Below, in pieces: positions 43,961-55,619 of a stretch of DNA of 64,000 nt. Below the pieces are notes generated by a model. It had not been told where the DNA came from. It did no database searches and saw only the letters and a list, made by a program, of their open reading frames with translations. The position numbers were made by a program, and so were the translations under genes. The stretch spans positions 5,853,878-5,917,877 of the forward strand of contig LR746264.1 of the NCBI GenBank assembly GCA_902729315.2. The letters run 5' to 3'. The stretch is from Spirodela intermedia (lineage: Eukaryota > Streptophyta > Magnoliopsida > Alismatales > Araceae). Numbering within the stretch: the first letter of the stretch is position 1; each line of letters begins with the position of its first letter.

Positions 43961-46916
43961 ATGGTAATTCTTGTGTTTCTGTCTTCCTCTCTTTGTCTCT
44001 AGGGTTTCTAGGGGTAGCGGCGGCTTTTCCTGACATTTCTCCTCTCGTTTGCCGGTGGCTGGCCGGCGGTGCACTGCGGCAGCTCTTCTTCTCGTACTTC
44101 AAGGAACTGGTGGGGAAGGAGGTGACGGTGGAGCTGAAGAATGACTTGGCTATCAAGGGCATCCTCCACTCCGTTGATCAGTACCTGAACATCAAGCTCG
44201 AGAACACCCGGGTTGTCGACCAGGACAAGTACCCTCACATGGTACGTGCTTATATTTGTCCATCTCCACTCTCCTTAATCTTAATTTATCTGTATTTAAT
44301 GTCATCATTTCTTTTTCTTCCTTTATTTCATCTCTATCTTGTATAATTCATTAATTTTCCCGTCACTTGGCTTAAGGGGTTTAGGGTTTTCAGTTCCTTG
44401 TTCATCTTCAGAAAAAATGGGTTGAATTAGTTCGTTAATAACGGAGAAAGAATTTTTTTTCGCAAATCCGTTCCTCCGCGTATCCATTAAATTTCCGAGA
44501 ACGAAGGGAGTCTGCAACTTTATTCTAAGCTTACTCTGAAAAAACCTCTATTGGAGGTGTGTACCGAGTTGCTGAAAAGAAGGTGACAATCACCTCCTTT
44601 TTCGCTAAAGAATAATCCTTGTTCACGTTCTCGCCTTGCAACCGTCATACCAAGTAACTGTCCTCTAAACATCTGACTGTTCTTTCATCTTTAGATGAAC
44701 CAAAGCATCGCACGCCAAAATTTCTATGTAGACTTTTTTCTCAAATCCCTACCAAATTTCTGTCGAGAATGAACATGCCCTAGACAAATTATCCTTCAAC
44801 TACTCCTGGCATAGGTACCAAGAGACCGTACCCTCGTATTGTCCATGATTAGAGATTGAGTTGTTGAGCTCCTTAAGTGGTAGGGAACCTTTTTCGTTTT
44901 GTTTCTTTGTAGGATGAAAGTTGAAAAGTGAAACTCAAAGATTTGGGATACAGAATGTTCTTTCATATGGTTTAGGATTTTCAAATCTGAAATAAGGAAA
45001 TATTAGCCACTTGCATAAAGTTTGTGGGGCTCTTGAACATAGCTGCGATTCGCATCCAAGGCTGATCTGAACATAAATTCTATTTCTGGCGGCAACCATG
45101 ACTGTTAATTGAGCCATGGTGTATCTGAATATGATCTGAAAACTCACTACGTGTACTTGAGTCACGTGGGATGATTTGGATTTAGAGAATCTGGGTTTAA
45201 GGTCCGCGTTTGGATTGGTCTCTCTGACCAACCTATGATTCGCTTCTTGTGGAAGAAGGGCCATATTGCACTAAAAAGGGTCCTAGCAATAAGATTGCTA
45301 CCATATTGACACAGCAGAAGCCAGAGGAAGTCGTACATTGAATCCATTGGGAACGAAATCCAGAATCCTTGAATCCATAGGGATTGAGAGTGTTGATCAT
45401 TGAGTCCACAAGGATCAAAAAACGAGCAGCTTGAATCCACAAGGGTTGATAATGCTGATTAAAGATTTCTTGGATAACAGAAAGCAGTCACCAACCATAC
45501 AAAAAGGAAATGTGTTTGAGCCTGACAGGCCCACCTAGACAACATTATTCGGCCCTTCATCATTTTACCTGTGCTCTTCTGGACTGCAGTTTTTTTACCT
45601 CTTCGCGTTTCCAGCGATTCTGTTCTACATCACATACGAATATTGGCTAACCTGTGCAAATTTCATGCTTATGCTATGCTATGTCGTTGCGATGAACTGA
45701 CATGTCATTAGATGGATCAAAATGGACCCCAATCATCTTATAAGAGGGGTGTGCTATGCTATCTAGCATTACGCGAGATGTTAATAGAAAGTGAGGTTGT
45801 AAATATATTTTACTCTAGCATGATGGAAGTTTATAGGGGCGTTTTAATGCTTCCTGTACTAGACTGGAATTCAAAATTATTGGAAAATATTATTCATTCT
45901 GAAAACCGATCAAGCAAACTTGTGCGATCCGTTTTTTTTAATTTTTATGTACGATTGCATAGATCTTCTTTAGCTTTCTTTCCATTTGTAGGGGATCGCT
46001 TTGAATGGTTTTACTTTGAAAGCATTTTACAGGAAGTGACATGACCCAATAAGTAACTCGCACTATGGTTTCCATCATTATAATATGCCACTCTCTTGTT
46101 TACACCGTGGCATGCTTTCTATTGCAAAATTGTGCATTTAGCATAGTATTTTTGCTGTAGAACCAGAATAAGAAAGCGCATATTTTCACATTGTTGTAAA
46201 GATACATCCATAAAAAAGTTGTTGGAGTTAAGCATTCGAGTTAACAAAATAACCCGTGACATTGATTGGGCTCCTATTTGCATTTGCAAAATTTCAAGAT
46301 ATGTAATGGTTGAAAATAAGAGTTCAATATTAGGGAAATTAGAGAAACATGTTCACCAGAGAATAAGTGTATATTGAGAAATATCCTGCATAATAACCCA
46401 TTTTGGGTGAGATACGTTTCATATCTGCTCTTTGAGAAGTCTTACTCAATTTAGAACCGAAAAAGATAGCCAGAACATTTTTATTGTTGGCTGGTTCATC
46501 CGAGTTGCTTTGTACTCTCCTTTCCGAGAACTGTTGTGGTGACTGCATGCTATTTAATCTTCTTTCTTCCTGATTTTCTGAGTTCTTTCCTAATTTACGG
46601 AGATCCTTAAGCAGTTTGCGTAAAGGCGTCACCATGATCCGCTCTCTGTTAGCTTGTTTATAAAGGCGTTTTAATGTCCCCTCATTAATGACCTGGAATC
46701 AGATTAATCGTTTGATCCTGCAACATTTCGTTCTTCTTGACCTGGAGTCAGGTATGTGATGCTCATTGATTGTTTTGTTCTTCAAAATCTTTGCAGTTAT
46801 CAGTGAGGAACTGTTTCATAAGGGGTTCCGTGGTAAGATATGTCCAGCTTCCTCCTGATGGAGTCGACATCGACATCCTTCACGATGCTACAAGGAGAGA
46901 GGCGCGGGGTGGCTAG
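43961..46916 (+). CDS. LSM2: U6 snRNA-associated Sm-like protein LSm2
   Basis: Subunit of the LSm2-8 ring on U6 snRNA in the nucleus and of the LSm1-7 mRNA-decay ring in the cytoplasm. Three coding exons, 43961-43963, 44083-44241 and 46797-46916, give 93 aa, exactly the usual LSm2 length. The first exon contributes only the ATG: donor ATG|GTAATT, acceptor GCGGCAG, producing MLFFSYFKELVGKEVTVELK. The Sm1 motif (IKGILHSVDQYLNIKL) and the Sm2 motif (VRNCFIRGSVVRYVQLP) are complete, and the conserved tail DATRREARGG ends the protein. Without the ATG-only exon no start codon gives the conserved N-terminus, because upstream in-frame sequence lacks family similarity. Intron 2 is 2.55 kb. Confidence 0.95.
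44242..46796 (+). other. LSM2 intron 2 (2.55 kb)
   Basis: Starts ATG|GTACGT and ends TTTGCAG. AT-rich, with a 31-bp tandem repeat at 45338-45461 and no recognised gene. Small frames across the repeat are by-products of its periodicity. Confidence 0.8.
45338..45461. repeat. 31-bp minisatellite, four imperfect copies
   Basis: Units starting TTGARTCCAYWRGG at 45338, 45369, 45400 and 45431 are spaced exactly 31 bp apart. The first 13 bases of each unit are best conserved and the rest diverges. It is contiguous, without spacers. Confidence 0.85.
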
Positions 46917-47238
46917 TTGAATAGGCTGTTCTTCGGTGGGAGAAGTATATCTACTCCGGCCAACATTTCCATGACTATGTAGCACGACTAGGGAAAAAAA
47001 AAATACTTTCTTTTTGTGAAAAAAAACTCTGGACAAAGTGCACACTCGATTGCATCATCTTGCTTGAATTCTCTGCAGCCCCTCATTGAGCACTCGGATG
47101 GGCTGTCAGATGCCATTGTTCCTGCGGGGAATCGGATGTTTAGTGTAACTATCGCATTTCAGCTGAGGGTTTCCTCATGGAGATCTGTCAAGACGACCTC
47201 CTCTGGGCTGGGTTCTGGTCTTGGAAAAGGCTTTGACA

Positions 47239-47260
47239 GTGTGTGTGTGTGTGTGTGTGT
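47239..47260. repeat. (GT)11 microsatellite
   Basis: Uninterrupted GT tract. The word CTTTGACAGTGTGTGTG recurs just downstream, suggesting local slippage or duplication. Confidence 0.9.
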
Positions 47261-47651
47261 TGCTTTGACAGTGTGTGTGCCAGCATACACAAAAGGAAGT
47301 ATAAGCCTGGACAATTAACAATCTTCCAACACTCATCCATGCCCCAGTGACACTGTGATGCAGTGGAGATGGTGGGTGCTGCCAGTGGTCGACTCCAAGG
47401 CCATAGACTGACTGGATTATAAACTAGTACATAGGATGGTAAATTATTGTAGTATGTGTATAATAGTATGCATTTATGATACTATAACAGTATGCATATG
47501 ATATATATTTTATTAGTAGTTTTCCTTGGCTGGCCTATTTTTCTACCTACCTACCCCATTGAGATTCTTTCCCCACCCTAACCTGAAAGGAAATTGACAT
47601 TGTCGAATAGTAATGGGTTACTTTTGAAGTTGCCTTTCCCGGATATTAGTT

Positions 47652-47730
47652 TGCCACAGGATTAACAAATCATGACCTGAGTAACTTCCTTGGGGTTCTG
47701 AGCATATTACTGCCACAGGATTAACAAATC
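47652..47730. repeat. 20-bp direct repeat with 59-bp period
   Basis: TGCCACAGGATTAACAAATC occurs exactly at 47652-47671 and 47711-47730. The sequence between the copies is unrelated. Confidence 0.85.
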
Positions 47731-48041
47731 CTAATTCCGCTCTGACCAGAGGCGTGTAAAAAGAAGAGCAATATGATGCCAGCAACTCCACAGAAACTGT
47801 CTATCAGAAGAATAATCACGATCGTAAGAGTAAGGTGGAAACTCTTGAAAGGTACGAATACCAGTTCGGGTTATGGGGACTGAAGGCGAAGCTCAAATGT
47901 CCTTACCAGCTTTCGTGCTTCGTGCGTGCAAGAAAACCACCTGAAATTCCAAGACGAAGCTTAGAGGCCTTAATCTTTTGATTAGGCGCCAGATTTTAGT
48001 TGGAAGGATTAATCTCCCAGGAACAAACGTATTTTTACTCT

Positions 48042-48044
<3 letters not shown>

Positions 48045-48088
<44 letters not shown>
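48045..48088. repeat. (GA)22 microsatellite
   Basis: Uninterrupted GA tract in the region between the convergent 3' ends of LSM2 and SEC15A. Confidence 0.95.
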
Positions 48089-48091
<3 letters not shown>

Positions 48092-48735
48092 AAGCCCATC
48101 GATGAAGACGATATTGGAATGTCAATTTCACATCCAAAAATTAAATCTGAAATATACATGAACAAAAAATAAACGTGAAGTTTATGTCTAAAATAGCGAA
48201 GTTTATTCCCAGAAACCCTCATTTTCCTTGGGGACCCGACACAAAGAGCTCTCAAATATAAGCTACCGATGGACTAACTCTCCAATGTGAAACTGAGGAT
48301 GATGGATGTGATGAAAGAGCATGGGCAATATCTCTCTTCCCTTTGTCAATATTTCTGTTGTGAACTGAACTACAAGGAAACAATGAGACAGCATGTCAGT
48401 GACACTGATTTAAAAAAAAAAAAATAAGCCACAGAACTTTTCTTCATTTCCTATCCAAATAATTTTGTACATGAAGGAATCATAGCCTACCGAGCTTCAA
48501 ACAGGTGCAGCAAAGAAGCTGAAAGGTAAACATCTCCAAAAACGACTCTTCTGATTGAAGTGAATGGTACAGTAGACTCAATTGATAAAAATTTGAGTCC
48601 CATGGCCATACTCTGTCTTTCCACATTTACTACAAACCCTAAAAACTGACTTGCCTATTCAATAGGTTACATGCATCACAGATAGGAAATTAGACAAAAA
48701 GATGGTCATCAGCATGCCCACTGCAAAGATCATAC

Positions 48736-51105
48736 TCAGCTGAAATCTTTAAGCCTTCTTTTCAGCGCGTCCATTGACTTCTTCCGGGCGCTCTGTTTCG
48801 AGTTCCGAGAGGAAAGACTCCCGAAGAGCCTGTCTGGTGAATCCTTGAACTTCTCACAAATGCTTGCAACTTTCTTGTAATCCAGTGCACCATAGCTTTT
48901 CTCCCTAATCACAGGGTTCATAAAATTCTCGGGTTGATTGCTCAGTAAAAGATTGACCAGCTGCCGGGCTTCAGTTAAACAGTCCCTTAAGTTGCATTCT
49001 TTCTCAGCGTTGTTCAAGCCAGTGCTCCGGAACTTATCCTCTGCAAATGTCTCCAGAGCCTTCAGATCGTTGTCGATGCACATGACAGCATTAAGATTGA
49101 ACCTTTTCACATTCTCACAAAGAAAAGCTGTCACTATAGAGTCGGAGATATGTTCAAGTGCCCCGCTCGCAATCTTGTGCAGGGCATCCAGAGGAAAGAT
49201 CAGCTGGGCTGTGGAGATCAGAGTGTCGAGGTAGATGCATACCACATTGATATACTCATTTCCCATCTGAGGAGGATCCTCAGCGGTCCAATTGATGTTG
49301 TTAACAAGATCCATAAACTCATCTATCTTTGAGCTCACAAGGTTAGATAATTCAATATATGCAGCATTCTGCGTGGCCCTCAGCAAAGCTCGGGCAGTCA
49401 AACCACCATGAGGCCTCTCGACCAGACGCACAGGTATTCCACAAAGCTGGGCTGCCTGTCGCAGGAAGTGTTCACAAGCATGCTCAAGAACAGCTATATT
49501 AGCCGTAATCTGCATTGCTGGGGACACGCCTAATGTGCCATTGTGGATTATCTTCAGGAGAGCCTCGTTCAGAACATCATTCAAGAATTTGTCAAGATAC
49601 CTCTTCACAACGTCGTAGAGATTAACATGGCTACTGTAAGATAAGTAATTAACAGAGTCTTCAATGAAAGAACGGACTATGCGACAAACATGAGGAACAG
49701 AGGAGGAAAAAGGAGCAATATATGGGAAGGCCGGCATTATATCAGACGTCTGAAGATTGAAAGATAACACATTCATATTGTACTCGTATTCCTTCCTTAT
49801 AACCATCTGTTCATACGTGTCATTTTCCAGCACATCACTTATCTGCTTTCGGAACTCATTGATGAGGAGCTCATGGTACCTGTCTCTACAGTTATCAAGA
49901 ACATCAAGTAAAGGTGCTACTTGGTACCCATATCGCTTGAGAGTAGCACCAAGAAGGGTTACGTAGTCTTTGATCAGGAGGAAGTGGCTTGCTATCTCCA
50001 AGCCAGAGAACTGCTCCTCCAAAAGTGAAGTCATCTTGGCCATGGCCGTATCCCATATCGTCTCCAACTGGCTGTGTGACAACAACCTGCCAGCAGTTCT
50101 CAGGACCCCATCCTCCACAATGAAGTACCCTGCAATCTGAGAAAAGAAGCCCTGATGAGACTCAAGAAATGGCTGCGAGGAGGAGATCTCCAGGTCCAAA
50201 TTCAGCTGCAGCAGCCGGTTCTCAAAGTAGTATTTTTGGAAACGGTCCTGAATGCCGAGGCAAGTGTAAATATGATGTGCCCGATACACAGGCAAGAGAT
50301 CAAACTTTATAAAAGACCCTTCCTCCATCTGTTCCACATTCAATGCATAAGCACAATCTCCAGCTCCAAGACGGCCCTGTTCCTCAGCTTCCCGTTGCTG
50401 CGTTCTCAGCTCCGCATCCCTCTGGCGTGCTGATGCAGTTTGTCCAATGGCCAATTGCCCAATCTCCTTTGCGCTCTGGCGTATATGGACTAGCCAGTCA
50501 TTGAAGTCACTGCAGGCTTTCTTCTCAATGTAGGACCTAATAGCTGGTATTCGTTTCTCAATCGCTCTCTGCAAGACCCTGATGGATATCTTTTGCATGT
50601 AGTCCCTCTCAATAACTCGGAGTGTCTTGACCAGTGGGTGGAAGTTGGCCTCTGCAATATACGTGTTACACTTTGAACACAGATTCAAGACTTGGCCACA
50701 GAACTTTAACATTTGTATGGCCTCTGCAACGTTCTTATTGATCGAGTATATAGCAAGAAGCTCCTCGAGCTTCGAGAGAAGAGAACTCGCAACATCTTGG
50801 AGTTGGGAATTCTCACCGGAGAGAGCATTTTTTAGTTCATCGGCATCTAATAACACACCACGAAGCTCATCAACAGCAAGAATGAACTCCTCGTAGTGAA
50901 CTTTGCACAGTTCTTCTATCTCAACTTCCTTTTTCTTCACAATGCTCCTGAGCTGATTCACGAGGACTTCAGGCTTCCCCACTTCGAATGCATGTCTGAC
51001 GATGGGACACAGATCCTCTCCATTCCTGATTGCAGTGGCCAGGACCCCATCTATACCTCCGTCTCCATTGACAACCGCTGGTCTTTTTTTCTGTTTGTCA
51101 TCCAT
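48736..51105 (-). CDS. SEC15A: Exocyst complex component SEC15A
   Basis: Subunit of the octameric exocyst that tethers secretory vesicles to the plasma membrane. Single coding exon of 789 aa, close to the usual SEC15 length. Conserved stretches include VRHAFEVGKPE, HYEEFILAVDELRGVL, NFHPLVKTL, LGQ/IGQ-type SAKEIGQLAIGQTASARQR, NLQTSDIMPAFPYIAPFSS, SQPENFMNPVIREKSY and the C-terminal KKSMDALKRRLKDFS. These match SEC15A better than SEC15B, which has a long Gly/Ser insert. I place the start at 51105 (MDDKQKKRP). An ATG 30 nt upstream at 51135 lies before a TTGTACAG acceptor at about 51121, so it is probably intronic, and a 5' leader intron is likely. The gene is convergent with LSM2. Confidence 0.94.
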   Translation of the reverse strand: MDDKQKKRPAVVNGDGGIDGVLATAIRNGEDLCPIVRHAFEVGKPEVLVNQLRSIVKKKEVEIEELCKVHYEEFILAVDELRGVLLDADELKNALSGENSQLQDVASSLLSKLEELLAIYSINKNVAEAIQMLKFCGQVLNLCSKCNTYIAEANFHPLVKTLRVIERDYMQKISIRVLQRAIEKRIPAIRSYIEKKACSDFNDWLVHIRQSAKEIGQLAIGQTASARQRDAELRTQQREAEEQGRLGAGDCAYALNVEQMEEGSFIKFDLLPVYRAHHIYTCLGIQDRFQKYYFENRLLQLNLDLEISSSQPFLESHQGFFSQIAGYFIVEDGVLRTAGRLLSHSQLETIWDTAMAKMTSLLEEQFSGLEIASHFLLIKDYVTLLGATLKRYGYQVAPLLDVLDNCRDRYHELLINEFRKQISDVLENDTYEQMVIRKEYEYNMNVLSFNLQTSDIMPAFPYIAPFSSSVPHVCRIVRSFIEDSVNYLSYSSHVNLYDVVKRYLDKFLNDVLNEALLKIIHNGTLGVSPAMQITANIAVLEHACEHFLRQAAQLCGIPVRLVERPHGGLTARALLRATQNAAYIELSNLVSSKIDEFMDLVNNINWTAEDPPQMGNEYINVVCIYLDTLISTAQLIFPLDALHKIASGALEHISDSIVTAFLCENVKRFNLNAVMCIDNDLKALETFAEDKFRSTGLNNAEKECNLRDCLTEARQLVNLLLSNQPENFMNPVIREKSYGALDYKKVASICEKFKDSPDRLFGSLSSRNSKQSARKKSMDALKRRLKDFS

Positions 51106-53354
51106 GGTTCTGCCCAGACCTGTACAATGGCGCAAAAAACATTACATAAAATGAGAAAAAATTAAGATCAAATCTTGGAAGAAGAAATAACTAGAAGAAG
51201 GCGAAATTTTGCATACGATCACTATCTTAATCACTTGCAGGAATGATGCTTGCACTATGGCCATGAAAAATTAAAAAATGCACGAAAGGCAAACTAAATT
51301 TTCTGATGGTCCTCTCTGAAAGACGACGAATCTTGTGGCGAACAAGTAATAGGAGACAAAAAGGTTGCTAAATACAAGAAAAGTAGGCGAAAATGCTGCA
51401 ACAATGAAGACTGGTTTCTCTCGAAGAACAAGGTATCATTCCTTCACCATAGTTGGACAATAAATTGGATTGAAGGGTTCAGTCTGTCGCATTAAACTTC
51501 AACAATGGCTCACAGTAGAGACCTTGCCATCTTTCAGTTATTCAACATCACTCCCTCTGCCAACTTTCTGAGGGATTTCAAACTTTGGGTTATAACATCA
51601 ACAAACGCGAAACTCCACACTTCCACTACCTCATAAGACAAAGGAAAACAAGGGAGAAGGGCTGGCAAAGAGACACGAGAAGGAGGGAGAGGGACGGCCA
51701 CGGAAGAAATGGACAGACAAAGTGGCAAGAGAAGACTCTGGTTCACTCGAGGCGAGAATGAAGGCGATTTCCAAACCTGCTATGCCCAACTGGGAGGATC
51801 AAATCGGCGGGGCTTGCTGCACTGCCTCTTGCCTTCTTCGAAGAGGCAAGAGGTGGCGAGGAGAAAAGAAACAAGAGCAAGAGAGACCAAGCAGCTCCTC
51901 TCTCTCTCTCTCTCTCTCTCCCTCTCTTTCTCTTCCTATTCAAGCAATTTTCTGCGCACTGGAAGACGATATCTTTGTCGGCCAGAAATTGATGCCCGTT
52001 TTCCTCATAAAGAACGTGTACCAAAAAGATCATTCATTGCCGACCGACAACTGGGATGAGGAAGCAAATTGAATCCTTGTCCTTTTCATAAAAAAAATTA
52101 ATCTTTTAAAATTAGGCTCGTCCTCCCGCGGGGAAACGTGCCAGGGACGACCGCTTTATCCCACAACTTTATACAATTTAAACAGCTACTTTACAGAAAT
52201 ACTCTATATATTTTATTTTAACTCCCTATCAGCTCGTCGATAGAGAAGGAAACATTTGTACCTTGCTCTCCTCCCGGCCAACACGTGCTGCTCCTGCTCC
52301 TGCCCCTTGACTGAAAGATAGGGAGCGACCGCCGCAGAGACGGCGGCCGAGGAAGGTAGAGGGCGATGACTACGACGCGATGAAGCAGATTGGGAGGGGG
52401 AGGGCTGACGTTCAGAGAGAGAGAGAGAGGGACGGGGCCAACGATTGCGATGGGGATGATGCCGAGAGGAAGGGGCCGAAGGTGTTGTGGGAGAGGGGAG
52501 AGCCAACAAAAGGGACCGACGAATGGAAAAGTCTCCCACCGGAAAAACCGGGACGACGAGAGCCGGTGCCGATCTCACAGGCCGGTTGATCCGCACGCCG
52601 CGCCAGGCTTCCGCTTCGGATGAGAAAATAGGACGGGGAGGAGAGAATGAGCGACAGGTCTGATAAACCGGGAGACAAGATGCATTTAAAAAAAAAAAAA
52701 ACCGATTAAATAACGTTTTAAAAAAACAAAAATTGGCGCAACATTCTCGTAAATTAAATTTCATATTTTCAGTAATTGGTAGTTATCCTCCTCAGCTTCT
52801 TTCAAAGTATTTTTTAAAACTACTATCTTCAATGATAAGGAAGTATTTCCATATTCTTAGAATGTCATTAAAGTATTCCTATAGTGGTATACATATCAAT
52901 TTTTTATTACTATTATTAATCACTTAAATCTTGTTTACTAATAAAAAGTAGGTAAGCCATGGGGTTGGATCAATTTTGAAGCATGAGGTCCAGCTCCATC
53001 CCAACTCATCAACACATCTACTTGTGCACACTTCTATCACAATATTAAAACATTTTAAATATATATTATATTTTTTATTGCCCTCATAATTATAATTTGA
53101 TAATATAATTAAAACACCATATTATATTCTATCACAATATGTGGAAAAGGTGGCGTGAATTGGAGTTTTTAGTATTAATATGTATATGTTTATATATTTT
53201 AGTATTTTTTAAAGAATAAATATATATACAAGTGCAAAAGGGTAAAAAGAAAAAAAAATTTCATGAGGTGTTAAATTATAAACATTGTGAACGCCTCGTA
53301 TAAATTTAAGAAAGGATCCTTCTCCCGGATCCTCTAAGGCGATGCTTTTAGTAC
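51106..53354. other. Divergent upstream region of SEC15A and the P-type PPR gene
   Basis: About 51.1-52.1 kb probably holds SEC15A leader intron, first exon and promoter; it includes a (CT)11 tract at 51898-51920. A GC-richer patch at about 52.1-52.65 kb has frames on both strands but none recognisable. From 52.65 to 53.3 kb the sequence is strongly AT-rich and empty. Confidence 0.5.
51898..51920. repeat. (CT)11 microsatellite (GA on the SEC15A strand)
   Basis: Uninterrupted dinucleotide tract about 0.8 kb upstream of the SEC15A start codon, plausibly in its leader or promoter. Confidence 0.9.
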
Positions 53355-55619
53355 TTGGAATGCCCGTTCGTCGTTCGACCAAATTACCACAAAGGAAGCA
53401 GGAGCCATTCTTATGGTTTGCCCTGCGGGCAGATGATATGGGCATCCTTCTCCAAGAGCACCAAGTCCGCCGGTGTAGCCGTGGCGTTCCCCAGGTTCTC
53501 GAGCCTGCCGGTGCGTCTCTCATCTTCTGAACATAGCGTCCCCATCGCATTCATCTGCTTCTCCTATCACGCCGCGACCATTGCCACGGTGGTCTCCTCT
53601 GACGATGGTTGCGGCGGCGACGGCAAGAAGAAGAGTCCAGATGTTAGCCGCCACACGTCGGAGGATCGCTTGCCGGTCCTCTCAGAGTTGTTCAAATCTT
53701 CAGGGCATAATGCGGACATCATTTCGGAACTAAAGGGAGTTCTGTTAGAGCGGAAGATGGGGTGGTCCCATTCACTGGAGATGGAGCTGCAGAGGTTCCG
53801 CGGCAATGGTGATGGGGTCCCTTTAAATGCTTATGTCGTCTACAAGGTCTTAAGGAGTCTGCCGAACTCGGAGCTGGGCTTCCATTTTTACTCCTGGGCC
53901 GAAACCCTTCCCGGGTTCAAGCATGATCACTTCACCGACGAGTCTATCCTCTCATCGTTGCTGAAAGATGGGAACTTTGAGCTCCTGTCGCAGGTTCTCA
54001 AGAAGATGAGGGACCGCGGATTCTCCCCTCACCGCTCTGTTTACCGGCTTCTCATATCTGGTTATGTCAAAGCAGGTCTGATTGAATATGCGGTTCGGAC
54101 CTTTGACGAGATGATCGAGTCAGGCTGCCGTGAGTTCGGCATCGATTACAACAGGCTTATCGGAGTTCTGATTAAGAGCCATTGCTTTGATCTGGTTGAG
54201 CGGTACTACGATAGGATGACCCAATTGGGGTTCACCCTGAGCCCGTTTACGTACTCCAGGTACATTTGTTGCCTCTGCAAGGTTAGGAATCTCAGTCGAG
54301 TTGAGAAAATTCTGGCGGACATGTATAGACTCGGATTGGTCCCCGACATATGGGCATTCAATATGTACATGGATTCACTGTGCAAGGATAACAAACTGAA
54401 GGCAGCCTTGGATGTCCTCGAGACCATGACTGAGAGAGGGAGGCAGCCAGATGTTGTCACGTACACAACTGTCATTAACAGCTTGTGCAAAGCAAGACGT
54501 TTCCAGGATTCAGTGGCTCTCTGGCGTGAGATGATGAGGAGACACCTGAGACCAGATAATGTCGCCTGTGGCACCTTGGTTTTTGGGTTGTGCAACCATG
54601 GGAAGGTTGATCTTGGTTATGAAATTGTGATGGGAATGATGCAGAGAACTATCGAGATAAGTGTTCCCATATACAACGCTCTGATAGGTGGGTTCTGTAA
54701 GACCAATAGGATTGAGAAAGCTCATGCAATTGTATCGTTCATGCAGAGAAACGGGTGCAAACCAGATCTGATCACGTACAACACACTCCTGAATCATCTC
54801 TGTAGCAAGCTCAGGCTGGAAGAAGCGGAGAAGTTGATACTCAAGATGGAAAATATTGGCATAACTCCCGATAAGTATAGTTATAATCAGCTTCTGAAGG
54901 GGTTGTGCAATGCCAACCAGCTCCAAAAGGCATACTCCTTGATGGTAAACAAGATGGAGGTCGAAGGCTTCTGTGATGTCGTGTCCTGTAACACTCTCAT
55001 TAATGCACTATGTCGTTCTAGGAGTGTTGGAACGGCCTACAGATTATTCAAGGAAATGGGCAGAAAGGGTATAAATCCAGATATAGTGACGTTTGGTACT
55101 CTCATTAATGGACTCTTCAGAGAGGGTCATCCTGATTTAGCAAAGGAATTCTTCGATGATATGATTCATATGGGCATCGTTCCTAATGTCGTCGCCTGTA
55201 CTACCATGATAGATAATGTTTGCAAGTCTGGTCAAGTGGGAGTGGCTCGACGCTTTTTCCTTGAGATGATTGAGAAGGGAATCACTCCTGATGTGGTCGC
55301 ATACAGTTGCCTTCTAAATGGGCTATGTAAGGCTTCTAGGGTACATGAAGCCATGGATCTGTACGAGGACATGTGCCTCAGGGGTTTAACTCCAGACGAA
55401 GTTACCTTTAAGTTGATAATAAGTGGTCTGTTACAGAAAGGGAAGATTGCAATGGCTTGTAGTATTTGGGACCACATGATGGAGAAGGGATACACTTTAG
55501 ACAGAACGGTATCCAGGGAATTGGCAAATGCTATGAAGTCGAAGCAATCATCCGACTCGAATTTGCAGAGAGGTAGGTTTCCATCCGTCGGAATTCTTCT
55601 CCCAGCTGATTTACCATAA
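53355..55619 (+). CDS. P-type pentatricopeptide repeat protein (At1g13040-like)
   Basis: Organelle RNA-binding protein, probably mitochondrial, affecting stability, splicing or translation of particular transcripts. One frame of 754 aa. After an N-terminal region of about 185 residues there are roughly 15 tandem 35-residue P-type motifs, with phrases such as PDVVTYTTVINSLCKA, PDLITYNTLLNHLC, PDIVTFGTLINGLF and PDVVAYSCLLNGLCKA. No E or DYW domain follows. The order and wording (FGIDYNRLIGVLI, PFTYSRYICCLCKV, PDIWAFNMYMDSLC) fit the Arabidopsis At1g13040 lineage. The first ATG of the frame is used; a second at 53433 would start with a Ser/Arg-rich presequence-like stretch and may be the true start. 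An out-of-frame ATG lies at 53342. A consensus donor near the end (GAGAG|GTAGGT, 55573) could allow a spliced alternative C-terminus. Confidence 0.92.
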   Translation: MECPFVVRPNYHKGSRSHSYGLPCGQMIWASFSKSTKSAGVAVAFPRFSSLPVRLSSSEHSVPIAFICFSYHAATIATVVSSDDGCGGDGKKKSPDVSRHTSEDRLPVLSELFKSSGHNADIISELKGVLLERKMGWSHSLEMELQRFRGNGDGVPLNAYVVYKVLRSLPNSELGFHFYSWAETLPGFKHDHFTDESILSSLLKDGNFELLSQVLKKMRDRGFSPHRSVYRLLISGYVKAGLIEYAVRTFDEMIESGCREFGIDYNRLIGVLIKSHCFDLVERYYDRMTQLGFTLSPFTYSRYICCLCKVRNLSRVEKILADMYRLGLVPDIWAFNMYMDSLCKDNKLKAALDVLETMTERGRQPDVVTYTTVINSLCKARRFQDSVALWREMMRRHLRPDNVACGTLVFGLCNHGKVDLGYEIVMGMMQRTIEISVPIYNALIGGFCKTNRIEKAHAIVSFMQRNGCKPDLITYNTLLNHLCSKLRLEEAEKLILKMENIGITPDKYSYNQLLKGLCNANQLQKAYSLMVNKMEVEGFCDVVSCNTLINALCRSRSVGTAYRLFKEMGRKGINPDIVTFGTLINGLFREGHPDLAKEFFDDMIHMGIVPNVVACTTMIDNVCKSGQVGVARRFFLEMIEKGITPDVVAYSCLLNGLCKASRVHEAMDLYEDMCLRGLTPDEVTFKLIISGLLQKGKIAMACSIWDHMMEKGYTLDRTVSRELANAMKSKQSSDSNLQRGRFPSVGILLPADLP

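Larger units (their letters stand above)
46917..48735. other. Convergent intergenic region between LSM2 and SEC15A
   Basis: Holds both 3' untranslated regions. It contains a (GT)11 tract (47239-47260), a 20-bp direct repeat (47652-47730) and a (GA)22 tract (48045-48088). No coding region is recognised. Confidence 0.6.

Noticed and set aside
45162-45440. Minus-strand frames over the 31-bp repeat
   Set aside because: Their apparent repeats only reflect the minisatellite, and they lie within LSM2 intron 2.
45338-45461. Resemblance to a CRISPR-like array
   Set aside because: The units are contiguous without unique spacers and lie in a plant intron.
52213-52764. 183-aa minus-strand frame in the GC-rich patch upstream of the P-type PPR gene
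   Set aside because: Low-complexity Ser/Pro/Arg composition, no recognised domain, and no splice or promoter support.
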